Assembly (NCBI RefSeq): GCF_902706225.1
Contig: NZ_CACSKB010000008.1
Span: 25,776 to 89,775 of the forward strand
DNA: 64,000 nt
Direction: 5' to 3'
DNA from: Microbacterium sp. 18062
Lineage (GTDB): Bacteria > Actinomycetota > Actinomycetes > Actinomycetales > Microbacteriaceae
Shown here: piece after piece, positions 7,838-16,780 of the stretch
How the letters are laid out: each line of letters starts with the position of its first letter
Numbering within the stretch: position 1 is the stretch's first letter
Program-made: the position numbers and the translations under genes
The notes under the pieces: generated by a model
Told to the model about the DNA's origin: nothing
Seen by the model: the letters and a program-made list of their open reading frames with translations, nothing else
Databases searched by the model: none

Positions 7838-8737
7838 TCACTCGGCGACCGTCGCGCGGCCCGTCCTGAGCACGTCGAGCTTGCGAGTCAGATAGGAACG
7901 CGCCGCCTCGGGCTCCTGGCCCGTCAGATCGCGTACCGCGGAGGTCACGATGGCATGGTGGCCTCCGCGGGCCCAGACGTCGAAGCCCAGCGCCGACTCG
8001 GGGAAGCCCGCGGGAAGACCAGATGCGATGTAGGCGGCAAGCGCCTTCTCGTCGGTGGTGCGCACGTGCGCGACCGCGCGGCCCGTCAGCTCCTCGGCGA
8101 TCGAGAGCACGTCATCGATCGACAGCGCCTCGGGCCCGCCGATGTCGTAGATCCGGTGATCGGTCCACCTGCTCGCGAGCGCCGCGGCGTCGGCTGCGGC
8201 GCAGTCCGCCCGCGTGACGTAGGCACGGGCGGCATCGCCGAGAGACGTGCGCAGCTCGCACGCCTCCAACGCCGCCGGCAGGAAGAGCAGCAGGTGCTCC
8301 GCGTACATGTTGTGGCGCAGGATCGTCCACGGCATGCCACCGCCGAAGATCGCGAGCTCCGTCCAGAAGTGATCGGAGACGATCGGGCTCAACGGCGTCG
8401 GGGCGGGAGAGGTGGCCGACGTGTAGAGCAGATGCCCCACCCCCGCCGCGGCTGCGGCACGGACCACCTTCCCGTGCTGCTCCGGCCGGCGCCCGACGGC
8501 GTGAGTGCTTACCAGGAGCATCCGATCGGCGCCCTCGAGGGCACGCGCGATCGTCGTCTCGTCCTCGTCGAAGTCCAGCGCGCGCACCTCCACGCCCCGC
8601 GCCGCCAGGTCCGCCGCCTGCTCCGGAGAACGCGTCGTCGTGACGATCCGGTCCTCGCCCCTGTCGAGCAGGTGCTCGATGATGCCTCTGGCGAGTCGGC
8701 CGCTCCCGCCCGTCACCAGCAGCGTCCGTGCGGTCAC
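7838..8737 (-). CDS. NmrA-like NAD(P)-binding protein
   Basis: 299 residues. The N-terminal LLVTGGSGRLARGIIEHL gives the NAD(P) glycine motif of atypical SDRs, and LYTSATSP followed by WTILRHNMYAEHLL is typical of NmrA/quinone oxidoreductase 2 (QorB)-type proteins. Known: these are NADPH-dependent quinone or azo reductases or redox sensors. It is the last gene of the long minus-strand operon and overlaps the MBL hydrolase gene by 4 bp (ATGA). Reduction of a quinone formed by the upstream monooxygenase is a plausible role, by inference. Confidence 0.75.
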   Translation of the reverse strand: MTARTLLVTGGSGRLARGIIEHLLDRGEDRIVTTTRSPEQAADLAARGVEVRALDFDEDETTIARALEGADRMLLVSTHAVGRRPEQHGKVVRAAAAAGVGHLLYTSATSPAPTPLSPIVSDHFWTELAIFGGGMPWTILRHNMYAEHLLLFLPAALEACELRTSLGDAARAYVTRADCAAADAAALASRWTDHRIYDIGGPEALSIDDVLSIAEELTGRAVAHVRTTDEKALAAYIASGLPAGFPESALGFDVWARGGHHAIVTSAVRDLTGQEPEAARSYLTRKLDVLRTGRATVAE

Positions 8738-9615
8738 AGCGCCGTTTCGGCGTAACGGAAGCCGCGCGCATCCTGCTCGAGCAGGCCGATCCCGGACCCG
8801 GGGAAGTGGGTCCCGAGCAGCAGCACGTCTCTGCGGCGCCAGCGCTCGAGAAGGGCGATCCGGGTGCGCGCCGCCTCATCCGAGTCCTCTTCGAACAGCG
8901 AGCAGAGCCCCGGCTCGAACAGCTGGATCGGATGATGCATCATGTCACCGGTGATCACCGCCGAGCCCGCGTCGGTGGTCACCTCGACGCTCACGTGGCC
9001 CGGTGTGTGCCCAGGCGTGGGCAGCAGCGCGATCTCGTCGGTGACGCGGTGGTCCATGCTCACGAGCCGTCCACGTCCTGCCTCCAGCAGAGGCGCGACG
9101 GCGCGGTCCACGCGGCCGCACGACGGGTTCCCCGCTGCGGCGGACTGCTGCGCCCACTCCCACTCGGTGTCGACGAAAAGGTACTCGGCGTTCGGGAAGG
9201 TCGCGACGACCGATCCGTCGGCGGCCTCGTGAGTGTTGCATCCGACGTGGTCGAGGTGCAGGTGGGTGTTGACCACGACGTGGATGTCCTCGGGGGCGAG
9301 CCCGGCCGCACGCAGGCGCCCCACGAAGGGACTCGCCTCCGGCTGCGGCGGGAGGCCCGCCACGGGCCAATCGCCGTTGCACGTGTCGACGAGCACGTTG
9401 ACTCCGCCGGTGGAGAGCACGAACCCCGACATCCCGAGCAGCGGCGCGCCGTCGCTGTCGTACCACCGCGGGTCGATCGAATCGCTGTACCGGCGGTACG
9501 TATCCAGCGTCGTTCCCGCGGGGAACCCGGGTGTCGGTACGGGATCGGCCTCCTCGATGCGGATGATCGAGACGTGTCCCACGCGCGAGGCGGGGATGTG
9601 CGACCTGGTGAGCAT
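8734..9615 (-). CDS. MBL-fold metallo-hydrolase
   Basis: 293 residues with the dinuclear-zinc motif H118-x-H120-x-D122-H123 (NTHLHLDHVG) and downstream metal sites (PTPGHTPGHVSVE; GDMMHHP). Known: this branch includes N-acyl-homoserine lactonases and other lactone or ester hydrolases. It lies between a group D flavin monooxygenase and an NmrA-like reductase in one operon. A ring-cleavage lactone or ester is therefore a more likely substrate than a quorum signal. It cannot be assigned further. Confidence 0.82.
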   Translation of the reverse strand: MLTRSHIPASRVGHVSIIRIEEADPVPTPGFPAGTTLDTYRRYSDSIDPRWYDSDGAPLLGMSGFVLSTGGVNVLVDTCNGDWPVAGLPPQPEASPFVGRLRAAGLAPEDIHVVVNTHLHLDHVGCNTHEAADGSVVATFPNAEYLFVDTEWEWAQQSAAAGNPSCGRVDRAVAPLLEAGRGRLVSMDHRVTDEIALLPTPGHTPGHVSVEVTTDAGSAVITGDMMHHPIQLFEPGLCSLFEEDSDEAARTRIALLERWRRRDVLLLGTHFPGSGIGLLEQDARGFRYAETAL

Positions 9616-9655
9616 GTAACAGACTCCTTCGTTTGTTACGTCAGTGCGGGAGGAT

Positions 9656-10981
9656 TCAGGCGCGCGTGGCTCCCAGGACCCGCCCGCTGTCGGCCGCCTC
9701 GGGAAACTTCATGTCCATCCCGAGCCCGAACTGCGCACGCAGTCCGGAGTCGCGGAATGCCCGACCGGTCGCGGTCGCCTGCGCGCGCTCCTGCGCGAGG
9801 TCGCGGAAGTAGCGCTGGATCCGCTCGCCCTGCTTCAGCGGCGAGGTCCCCATCTGGCGGAACGCAAGCAACCCCGCATCCCAAGCCATCGTGTTCGCGA
9901 GCTGGAACATGTTGGCGATGCGCCAGAGCTCCTCCTGCTCGGGCAGACGGTGCGTGCGCGCCCACTCCTCCTGGAGCGCCGCCCCCATCTCCGCACCGTG
10001 GATCAGGATCGCCTCCGCCCCGTCGACGAGCTTGGTCGCCTCGGCGAAGTCGCCCTGCGTCGCCGGATTGTTGCCGTACAGTCCGCGCGGGCCCATCTTG
10101 GTGCGCATCATCCCCTCGACCTCGTCGAGCATGGCGCGCGCGGTGCCGACCTGCACCGCCGTGATCTCGCCGGTGAGGAAGAACTCGAGGTAGCCGAGGT
10201 ACATCGGGTTGCCGTGCAGCCGCGTGCCGACGGTGCCGTTCTCAGCGTCGCGCAGCGGGTCGCGGAGGTGACCCACGTCGGGCATCGTGAACGCGGCGGG
10301 GACGAAAGCGTCCTCGACGCGCACCGAGAACGAGCCGCTGCCGTTCATGCCGAGTGTCCGACCGTCGCCCCAGTCGTCGAGGACCTCGTAGCTGCCCCGG
10401 GGAAGAATGAACTCGACCAGGTTCGACTTCTTGTCGGCCGACCAGGTCGACACCCGGTCGGCCGAGTCGCCCTCCGTGACCGGTGCGGTCCCGAGAAGGT
10501 GGTTGGAGTACGGAACGCCCGAGCAGTAGTTGAAGGTTCCGTTGATGATGTAGCCGCCCTCGACGGGGCGCGCGGTCGACTTGCCCGGCCCGTAGGCGCC
10601 GTGCACCACGCCCACTCTCTCGTGGATGTCGCGCTGCACCTCCTCGGGGTAGAACGACGAGACCATGAGAGTCTTGCCCACACCCAGCGCGTAGCACCAT
10701 GCGGTCGACGGGCAGCCGCGAGCGATCTCGACGATCACCTGGTAGTAGTCGGCGATGGACGACTCCATGCCGCCGAAGGTGCGCGGCTGGATGACCGCGA
10801 AGAAGCCGGCGTCGTTGAGCGCGTCGCGGATCTCCGTCGAGTAATAGCCGCGCCGCTCGGTCTCAGCCTGCTGCTCACGAAGCAGCGGGCGCAGCTCGAT
10901 CGCCTTCTGGCGAAGCGTCTGCGGGGTGGCGCCCTCCGGTGCCGTCTTGACCGAGTAGTCCTCTAGTTGTCCAACGCTCAT
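9656..10981 (-). CDS. Group D flavin monooxygenase (acyl-CoA dehydrogenase fold, HsaA/HpaH-like)
   Basis: 441 residues with the acyl-CoA dehydrogenase fold but the pattern of two-component hydroxylases: LRPLLREQQAETERRG at the N-terminus, GFFAVIQPRTFGGME, ARGCPSTAWCYALG, and a C-terminal helical bundle. Known: such oxygenases (HsaA, C2 of p-hydroxyphenylacetate hydroxylase) take reduced FMN/FAD from a separate reductase and ortho-hydroxylate phenols. The start at 10981 follows AAGGAC; a longer frame to 11059 has no such site. No reductase is in this operon. The flavin reductase fusion at 35.7 kb is the nearest candidate partner. Confidence 0.8.
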   Translation of the reverse strand: MSVGQLEDYSVKTAPEGATPQTLRQKAIELRPLLREQQAETERRGYYSTEIRDALNDAGFFAVIQPRTFGGMESSIADYYQVIVEIARGCPSTAWCYALGVGKTLMVSSFYPEEVQRDIHERVGVVHGAYGPGKSTARPVEGGYIINGTFNYCSGVPYSNHLLGTAPVTEGDSADRVSTWSADKKSNLVEFILPRGSYEVLDDWGDGRTLGMNGSGSFSVRVEDAFVPAAFTMPDVGHLRDPLRDAENGTVGTRLHGNPMYLGYLEFFLTGEITAVQVGTARAMLDEVEGMMRTKMGPRGLYGNNPATQGDFAEATKLVDGAEAILIHGAEMGAALQEEWARTHRLPEQEELWRIANMFQLANTMAWDAGLLAFRQMGTSPLKQGERIQRYFRDLAQERAQATATGRAFRDSGLRAQFGLGMDMKFPEAADSGRVLGATRA

Positions 10982-11013
10982 GCGTGCCGTCCTTCGTTCT
11001 GTCTGCGTTCGGT

Positions 11014-12531
11014 TCAGGAGTAGGTGTTGCCGAAGACGATCGCTTTGGTCTGCGTCCACTCCAAGGGCGAGTCGGCCGCGGAGATGCGTCCGAACCCGCT
11101 GTGCTTGAACCCGCCCGAGGGCACGCCGACGGCGCCGAATCCGAGCGAGGTGTTGATCGAGACGAGCCCCGCCTCGATGCGTCGTGAGAAATGCACGGCG
11201 CGACCGACGTCGCGCGTCCAGACCGTCGAGACGAGCCCGTAGTCGGTGTCGTTCGCGATCTCGAGCGCCTCGTCCTCGGTGTCAAAGGCCATGACCGTCA
11301 GCACGGGGCCGAAGATCTCCTCCTGCTCGATCCGCATGCCGGGCCGGACGTCGGTGAACAGTGTGGGCTGCACGTAGGCACCCCCGTCGTACGCGCCGCC
11401 GGTGAGCGGCTCGCCGCCGAAGGCGAGCGTCGCCCCCTCCTCCTTGCCGATCTCGACGTAGTCGAGCACCCGCCTCAGCTGGACCTGATTCATCAGCGGC
11501 CCCATCTGGGGGTCCTCGTACCAGGGACCGACGGTCACCTTCTCGAAGCCCGACTTCAGACCCTTGATCACCTGGGCCTCGAGCGACCTGTGCACGATCA
11601 CACGGGATCCAGCGGCGCAGGCCTGCCCGGAGTTCGACACGATGCCGCGCACGAGGTGCGGGATCGCGAGGTCGAGGTCGGCGTCCTCCAGCACGATCTG
11701 CGGCGACTTGCCGCCGAGCTCGAGGATGACGGGGATCTGGTGTCCCGCGGCGAGCTCCATGATCCGGGTGCCGGTGCTCGTGGATCCCGTGAAGCTCACG
11801 CGCTTGATGCCCGGGTGCGCGACGAGGCTCTCTCCGATCTCTCGGCCCGTTCCCGTCACGACGTTCACGACCCCCGCGGGGATCCCCGCCTCCATGGCGA
11901 GCTTGGCCAGCAGCAGCACAGTCAGCGGCGCCTCGGCGGCGGGCTTGATGACGACGGTGTTGCCGGCGACGAGTGGACCCACGACGCGCTTGGGCGTCGC
12001 CCACCCCGGCCCGTTCCAGGGCACGATGATGCCGACGGGACCGAAGGGGTCACGCACGGTCAGCGCCAGCTGGTCGAGGTTCGCGGTCGGTAGCGAGAGA
12101 CCGCCGAGCTTGTCGGCGACACCCGCGATGAAGCGGATGCTCGGCGCGATCGGGCTCGGCAGGAATCGCGGACGCCCGTTCTCCAGGTTCTCGAGGATCT
12201 CGAGCTCCTCGGCATGCTCCTCGCACAGATCCGCCCAGCGGCTGACGAGTGCTCCCCGAACGCTCGGGTGGGTGTCGCGCCAGGCGGTATAGGCGCGATC
12301 GGCCGCCGCCACGGCGGCGTCGACGTCCGCTGCTGTGCCTCGCGGCACTTCTGCGAGCACCTCCTGCGTCGCGGGGTTGCGGACCTCGATGACGGAGTCG
12401 CCGGTGCCGCGAACCCACTCGCCGTCGATCAGCATGGTCCTCGGCTCCAGCAGTGCCGCGGGATCGACGACGTATCGGGTCGGGATGTCGGAACCGTGGA
12501 GCGCCGTGCGCCCACCTGCCACGGCGCTCAT
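11014..12531 (-). CDS. NAD(P)-dependent aldehyde dehydrogenase
   Basis: 505 residues. GPVGIIVPWNGPGW, FTGSTSTGTRI, the active-site Glu in ELGGKSPQIV and catalytic Cys305 in SNSGQACAAGSR are all present, as is EEIFGPVL near the C-terminus. The start ATG at 12531 overlaps the upstream SDR stop (ATGA). Known: class 3-type ALDHs oxidise aromatic and aliphatic aldehydes to acids. In this operon (FAD oxidoreductase, SDR, ALDH, monooxygenase) the order suggests successive oxidation of an alcohol side chain to an acid followed by ring hydroxylation. That is inference. Confidence 0.88.
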   Translation of the reverse strand: MSAVAGGRTALHGSDIPTRYVVDPAALLEPRTMLIDGEWVRGTGDSVIEVRNPATQEVLAEVPRGTAADVDAAVAAADRAYTAWRDTHPSVRGALVSRWADLCEEHAEELEILENLENGRPRFLPSPIAPSIRFIAGVADKLGGLSLPTANLDQLALTVRDPFGPVGIIVPWNGPGWATPKRVVGPLVAGNTVVIKPAAEAPLTVLLLAKLAMEAGIPAGVVNVVTGTGREIGESLVAHPGIKRVSFTGSTSTGTRIMELAAGHQIPVILELGGKSPQIVLEDADLDLAIPHLVRGIVSNSGQACAAGSRVIVHRSLEAQVIKGLKSGFEKVTVGPWYEDPQMGPLMNQVQLRRVLDYVEIGKEEGATLAFGGEPLTGGAYDGGAYVQPTLFTDVRPGMRIEQEEIFGPVLTVMAFDTEDEALEIANDTDYGLVSTVWTRDVGRAVHFSRRIEAGLVSINTSLGFGAVGVPSGGFKHSGFGRISAADSPLEWTQTKAIVFGNTYS

Positions 12532-13394
12532 CGGACAGAAAGCCCGAGCAGCGACGGAATGACCTCGTCGAGCGACTCGATCGACCAGCGCTCGCTCCCG
12601 CGGAGGAGCGTCGGCCGGTTCGCCAGGGTGAGCGGAAGGTCGTAGAACGCGATGTCGTTGCCCGCCGCATACACCCAACGGCCCGTGATGGGCGCGCCGT
12701 CGGGGCTGGCGAGGAAGACCACGATGGGCGCGATGCCCGCCGGGTCGATGTCGGGAACGAACGGGGTACCGCCTGCGATCGGACGCGACGAGGCATCTCC
12801 GGGGAACAGGCCCGTCTGGGCGCTCGGGAAGATCGCGTTGACATTGATCCCGTGTGCGCCGAGCTCGATCGCCGCGGCGCTGGTGAGCCCCAGCACACCC
12901 GCCTTCGCGGCCGCATACGCCGGCGCAGGAGCGAAGAAGGCGGCCCGCGACGAGAAGGTGAGGATGCTGCCTCCCTCGCCCTGGGCGATCATCTGACGCG
13001 CCGCAGCCTGCAGGACGCTGACCTGGCCCTTCATGTGGACGTCGTTGATCGAGTCCCACTCGTCCTCTGTGATGTCCACGAGCGACGAGACGGCGAGGTT
13101 GCCGGCCGCGGTGACGACGGCGTCGATCCGGCCGAACGCCTCGACGGCGCGATCGATCAGCTTCTGACCCGAAGCCCACTCGCCGATCACCTCGTGGGTG
13201 GCGACGGCGTCGCCGCCGGCCTCCCGGATCTGTGCGACGACCTTCTCGGCCGCCGACGGCGTATCGGGCTCCCGCGCGGGGAGATCGGCGACGACGACCG
13301 ACGTCCCCTCCGCCGCGAACAGGCGCGCGATCGCACTTCCGATTCCGCCGCCACCACCGGTGACGAGGGCGACCTTTCCATTCAGCTTTCCCAC
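12528..13394 (-). CDS. Short-chain dehydrogenase/reductase
   Basis: 288 residues, classical SDR: TGGGGGIGSAIARLFAAEG cofactor motif, AAGNLAVSS (the usual NAG reads AAG here), Ser in FSSRAAF and catalytic Tyr/Lys in YAAAKAG. Known: such enzymes oxidise or reduce secondary alcohols with NAD(P). It sits between the FAD oxidoreductase and the aldehyde dehydrogenase, ATGA-coupled to the latter. The substrate is unknown. Confidence 0.85.
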   Translation of the reverse strand: MGKLNGKVALVTGGGGGIGSAIARLFAAEGTSVVVADLPAREPDTPSAAEKVVAQIREAGGDAVATHEVIGEWASGQKLIDRAVEAFGRIDAVVTAAGNLAVSSLVDITEDEWDSINDVHMKGQVSVLQAAARQMIAQGEGGSILTFSSRAAFFAPAPAYAAAKAGVLGLTSAAAIELGAHGINVNAIFPSAQTGLFPGDASSRPIAGGTPFVPDIDPAGIAPIVVFLASPDGAPITGRWVYAAGNDIAFYDLPLTLANRPTLLRGSERWSIESLDEVIPSLLGLSVR

Positions 13395-13422
13395 GATGCT
13401 CCTCTACTCGCTCTCGATGTCT

Positions 13423-15015
13423 TCATTCCGCGGCGTCGGCGCCAGCCCGCGCGAGGGCCGAAGCCGCCGCGATCCGGCCGCTCACCAGCGCCTCGGACAC
13501 GTTCCCGCCGCCCGGGTAGAGCCGGCTCCAGATGGAGCCGAGCTCGCCCGCGGAGTACAGACCGGGGATCGGGCGACCGTTCGGGTCGAGCACCTCGGAC
13601 CGCGCATTGCGCCGAGGGCCGCCCTGCGTGTTCAGCAGCGCCGGATACACGGGTACGCCGTAGAAGGGGGCGGTCTCCAGGGGAAGCGTCTCGGATGCCG
13701 GACGGCCGAACTCGTCGGTCTCGCCCTGGATGCTCGCGGCGTTGTACCGTTCGACCGTGGTCGTGAGCTGCTCGGCGGGCAGTCCCAGGAGCTCGGCCAG
13801 CTCGGCGATGGTGTCGGCCTTCACGATCCAACCTCGCTCGATCTCGGCGGAGTTGTCCTCGCTCCAGGGATAGCGCCGGTTGTGCCCCAGGCCCACCGAG
13901 GAAAGGGGGCCCGCGAGTCGGGTCGTCTCGTCGAGCACGATGTACGACGGCGTGCGTTCGAACTTCCCGCTCAGCGGGTCCTGATAGAGCATCGGGTGCG
14001 TGAAGCTGTGGGTCTCCAGCAGCGTCTCCCGGGAGTATCGGCGTCCGTTCTGATCGACCATGATGAATCCGTTGACGGGCACCTCGCACGCGAGGGCGGC
14101 ATCGAGTTCGGGGAACTTGTACCCGATCGTCGTGGAGGTCGCGGTCATGTGCCAGAGATCGGCGCCGGCGCTCTGCGCCATCCGCACGCCGTCTCCCGTA
14201 TTGCGGTCGGGCGGCGACATCGCGGGCAGATCGACGCCGAAGTACTGGCGCTGCATGACCGGGTCCCACGCGAAGCCTCCCGTGGCGAGGATCACACCGG
14301 CCCGAGCCGTGACCTCGACGGGTCCGTCGGGCGTCTCGACGACGACGCCGGTCACCGCGCGGCCGGCAGAGCTCTGGACGAGCGAGGTCACCCGCGCACC
14401 GGTGACCACCGGCGCGCCCGTCTCGGCGAGGGCCGCACGGAGGAAGTCCCACATGGCGGCGCCCCAGATGCGGTCGGGCCGGCGTGGGACGAGGTGCATC
14501 CGCGGCCCCATCGAGGCCGAGTGGGGGAAGCCGGGGAAGGCCGAGCCGAGCCGGGCCGCCGGGAAGACCCGGCGTCGCGCGATGTCACTGCCCTCGCGGG
14601 CGACGGCGTACACATCGTCGGTGAGGACACCGCCGTGTTCGCGGATCCAGTCCGGCACGAGGGCGAGCCCGTCGACGAACGCCTGGATGCTCTCCTTGTC
14701 GGTGGTCCCCTGAGACAAGGCGAGATAGTGCTCGACCGCACCCTCGGGGTCATCGATGAGCCGGACAGTGCCGCCGGAGACGTGCGTGCTGCCGCCGGGA
14801 AAGTCGGCCCGCTCGAGGACGAGCACGGACGCCCCCCGGTCGGAGGCCTCGATCGCGGCTGCGGCGCCGGCACCACCGGCGCCGACGACGATCAGATCGA
14901 CGTCGCGCTCTGCGATCAGGCTCGACAGCTCGCTCACGGGAATCATCGTGTGAATGCGATCGAAGTCGCCGGTGTCGGGGCCGGCGTCCCATCGTCCGTC
15001 GGTGAAAGTCATCAT
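13423..15015 (-). CDS. FAD-dependent oxidoreductase (fumarate reductase / 3-ketosteroid dehydrogenase type)
   Basis: 530 residues. The FAD motif DLIVVGAGGAGAAAAIEASDRGASVLVLE lies near residue 40, with GGST (PGGSTHVSGG) after it, GVILATGGF in the middle, and the closing flavin segment SAGELGSIWSRLYPGGG near the C-terminus. Known: this flavoprotein family adds or removes hydrogen across C=C bonds of organic acids or ketones (fumarate reductase, KstD). It is the first gene of a minus-strand operon running to 7838. Two adjacent ATGs (15015, 15012) follow AGAGAGAG. The leader carries an AGATCATAGG motif shared with two regulator/exporter promoters. Confidence 0.82.
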   Translation of the reverse strand: MMTFTDGRWDAGPDTGDFDRIHTMIPVSELSSLIAERDVDLIVVGAGGAGAAAAIEASDRGASVLVLERADFPGGSTHVSGGTVRLIDDPEGAVEHYLALSQGTTDKESIQAFVDGLALVPDWIREHGGVLTDDVYAVAREGSDIARRRVFPAARLGSAFPGFPHSASMGPRMHLVPRRPDRIWGAAMWDFLRAALAETGAPVVTGARVTSLVQSSAGRAVTGVVVETPDGPVEVTARAGVILATGGFAWDPVMQRQYFGVDLPAMSPPDRNTGDGVRMAQSAGADLWHMTATSTTIGYKFPELDAALACEVPVNGFIMVDQNGRRYSRETLLETHSFTHPMLYQDPLSGKFERTPSYIVLDETTRLAGPLSSVGLGHNRRYPWSEDNSAEIERGWIVKADTIAELAELLGLPAEQLTTTVERYNAASIQGETDEFGRPASETLPLETAPFYGVPVYPALLNTQGGPRRNARSEVLDPNGRPIPGLYSAGELGSIWSRLYPGGGNVSEALVSGRIAAASALARAGADAAE

Positions 15016-15063
15016 CGTCTCTCTCTGCGTCGCTGCAGAACCGCGGTTGCTACAGCTTATATC

Positions 15064-15072
15064 CTATGATCT
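15064..15072 (-). promoter_or_regulatory. AGATYATAG motif, upstream of the FAD oxidoreductase operon
   Basis: On the minus strand AGATCATAGG followed by ATATAAGC precedes the operon start at 15015. The same core occurs at 23095-23107 (inverted) and 23855-23867. Here it is only a half site: the CTAT-N5-ATAG dyad is incomplete. TAGGAT (plus 15061-15066) could be the -10 box. Confidence 0.45.
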
Positions 15073-15096
15073 GGGTGAGTCTGATCTGGGTGGGTC
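15067..15096. repeat. Tandem 15-bp direct repeat
   Basis: TGATCTGGGTGAGTC (15067-15081) is followed at once by TGATCTGGGTGGGTC (15082-15096), with 14 of 15 bases identical. It lies in the 91-bp spacer upstream of the FAD oxidoreductase gene and immediately beyond the double-ATPase stop codon, so it may be an iterated regulator site at or upstream of the -35 region. Confidence 0.6.
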
Positions 15097-15106
15097 GAGT
15101 TCGGGT

Positions 15107-16780
15107 TCAGCCGGTTTCTTCGAGCACCCGCTGCGCCTCGCGTCGTTCCCGTCGCTCTCGCTGGATCTGCGGGTCCGGAAGCGGGATCGCATCGACGAGC
15201 CTGCGCGTGTACTCCTCCTTGGGCGCGCGGATCACCTGGTCGGGAGTTCCCTCTTCCACCAGATGGCCGTGATTCATGACGACGATCCGGCTCGAGAGCG
15301 AGTCGACGACGGCGAGGTCGTGACTGACGAACAGGCATGCGAACCCCATCTCGCGCTGAAGCCCCCGGAAGATCTCCAGCACGCGCTGCTGCACCGAGAC
15401 ATCCAGTGCGGAGGTCGGTTCGTCGGCGATCAGCAGGCTCGGTCGCATGATGATCGCGCGCGCGATGCCCACGCGCTGCCGCTGGCCGCCCGAGAGCTCG
15501 TGCGGATAGCGATCAGCGGCGTCCGAGGGGAGCTGGACCGCCTCGAGCACCTCGGCGACGCGTGCGCGGATGCTGGCGCTGGAGAATCCGCCCGCGACGC
15601 GCATGGGCTCGCCGACGGAGTCCCCGACCTTCCGGCGCGGATTCAGCGAGGATCCCGGATCCTGGAACACGAAGCCGATCCGCCGGCGCGCCTCGCGGAG
15701 CCTCCGTCCGCGCGCGCCGACGAGATCGCCGCCGGCGAAGGTCACCGACCCGCCGCTGAAGGCCTGGAGCCCGACGATCGCCTTCGCGAGCGTCGTCTTC
15801 CCCGAGCCCGACTCGCCGACGACGCCGACGATCTCGCCCTCGCCGATGTCGAAGCTGACGCGCTCGACCGCCGCGAAGCGCCCGCGCCGCCGCGTGCGGT
15901 ACTCGACCACCGCGTCCTCGATGGCGATGACGGGGGCCGGTCGCTCCGAGGTCCCGTCGTGGTCGCCCCCGCCCGAGCCGAGCGTCGGCACGGCGGCCAG
16001 CAGCTGACGGGTGTACGGGTGCGCGGGGCTCGCGAACACCTCGGCGACGGTTCCCACCTCGACGATCTCGCCTCCGCGCATCACGATGATGCGGTCGGCG
16101 GTGTCGGCAACGACGCCCAGGTCGTGGGTGATCAGGACGAGCGCGCTGTTCGTCTTGTCCCTGAGGCGACGCAGCAGCTCGAGGATCTCGCGTTGGATCG
16201 TCACGTCGAGCGCCGTCGTCGGCTCGTCGGCGAAGATGAGCGACGGATCGCACGAGATCGCGAGCGCGATCATCGCCCGCTGCCGCTGGCCGCCCGAGAG
16301 CTGATGGGGATATGCGTCGAAGGCGCGCTTCGGATCGGGCAGCTCGACGAGGTCGAGGAGCTCCATCGCGCGGATCCGCGCGGACGACCGAGTGTGGCCG
16401 CCACGCACGCGAAGCACCTCGGTGAGCTGCTGGCCGACCCTGAACACCGGATTCAACGCCGTCATCGGCTCCTGGAAGATCATCGAGACCTCGCGGGCAC
16501 GCATCGAGCGCAGCCGCGTGTCGGGCGCGTTGAGGATCTCGCGTCCGTTGAGCTTGACCGAGCCGGTCACGCGCGCGTTGCGGCCCAGCAGCCCCAGGAT
16601 CGCGAGCGAGGAGACGGTCTTCCCCGAGCCGGACTCTCCGACGATCGCGAGCACCTCCCCCGGCGAGACGGTATAGCCGACGTCATGGAGGGTCCGCTTC
16701 CATCCGCCTCCGACGTTGAACTCGATGGCCAGGTCGGCGACCTCGAGCACGGGTCCGCCGGCCCGCGACTCCTCAGTCAC
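15107..16780 (-). CDS. Fused double ATPase of a Dpp/Opp-type ABC importer (DppD-DppF)
   Basis: 557 residues containing two complete ATP-binding cassettes. The first has Walker A GESGSGKT at 48-55, LSGGQRQR and Walker B/D-loop FADEPTTALD. The second repeats GESGSGKTT, LSGGQRQR and IADEPTSALD. Known: fused ATPases of this kind power peptide/opine/nickel-class importers together with two permeases and a lipoprotein. The start is GTG at 16780, overlapping the upstream SDR stop by 8 bp. The matching lipoprotein and permeases are divergent at 17.9 and 19.8 kb, so the transporter is split over separate transcripts that share one promoter architecture. The cargo is probably an aromatic conjugate or small acid, not necessarily a peptide. 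Confidence 0.88.
   Translation of the reverse strand: MTEESRAGGPVLEVADLAIEFNVGGGWKRTLHDVGYTVSPGEVLAIVGESGSGKTVSSLAILGLLGRNARVTGSVKLNGREILNAPDTRLRSMRAREVSMIFQEPMTALNPVFRVGQQLTEVLRVRGGHTRSSARIRAMELLDLVELPDPKRAFDAYPHQLSGGQRQRAMIALAISCDPSLIFADEPTTALDVTIQREILELLRRLRDKTNSALVLITHDLGVVADTADRIIVMRGGEIVEVGTVAEVFASPAHPYTRQLLAAVPTLGSGGGDHDGTSERPAPVIAIEDAVVEYRTRRRGRFAAVERVSFDIGEGEIVGVVGESGSGKTTLAKAIVGLQAFSGGSVTFAGGDLVGARGRRLREARRRIGFVFQDPGSSLNPRRKVGDSVGEPMRVAGGFSSASIRARVAEVLEAVQLPSDAADRYPHELSGGQRQRVGIARAIIMRPSLLIADEPTSALDVSVQQRVLEIFRGLQREMGFACLFVSHDLAVVDSLSSRIVVMNHGHLVEEGTPDQVIRAPKEEYTRRLVDAIPLPDPQIQRERRERREAQRVLEETG

Noticed and set aside
8734..9615. Quorum-quenching lactonase
   Set aside because: The HxHxDH motif alone does not distinguish acyl-homoserine lactonases, and the operon is catabolic.
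11014..13179. A 721-codon frame that would extend the aldehyde dehydrogenase at its N-terminus
   Set aside because: The extra part is out-of-frame SDR sequence; ATG 12531 overlaps the SDR stop and gives a normal ALDH length.
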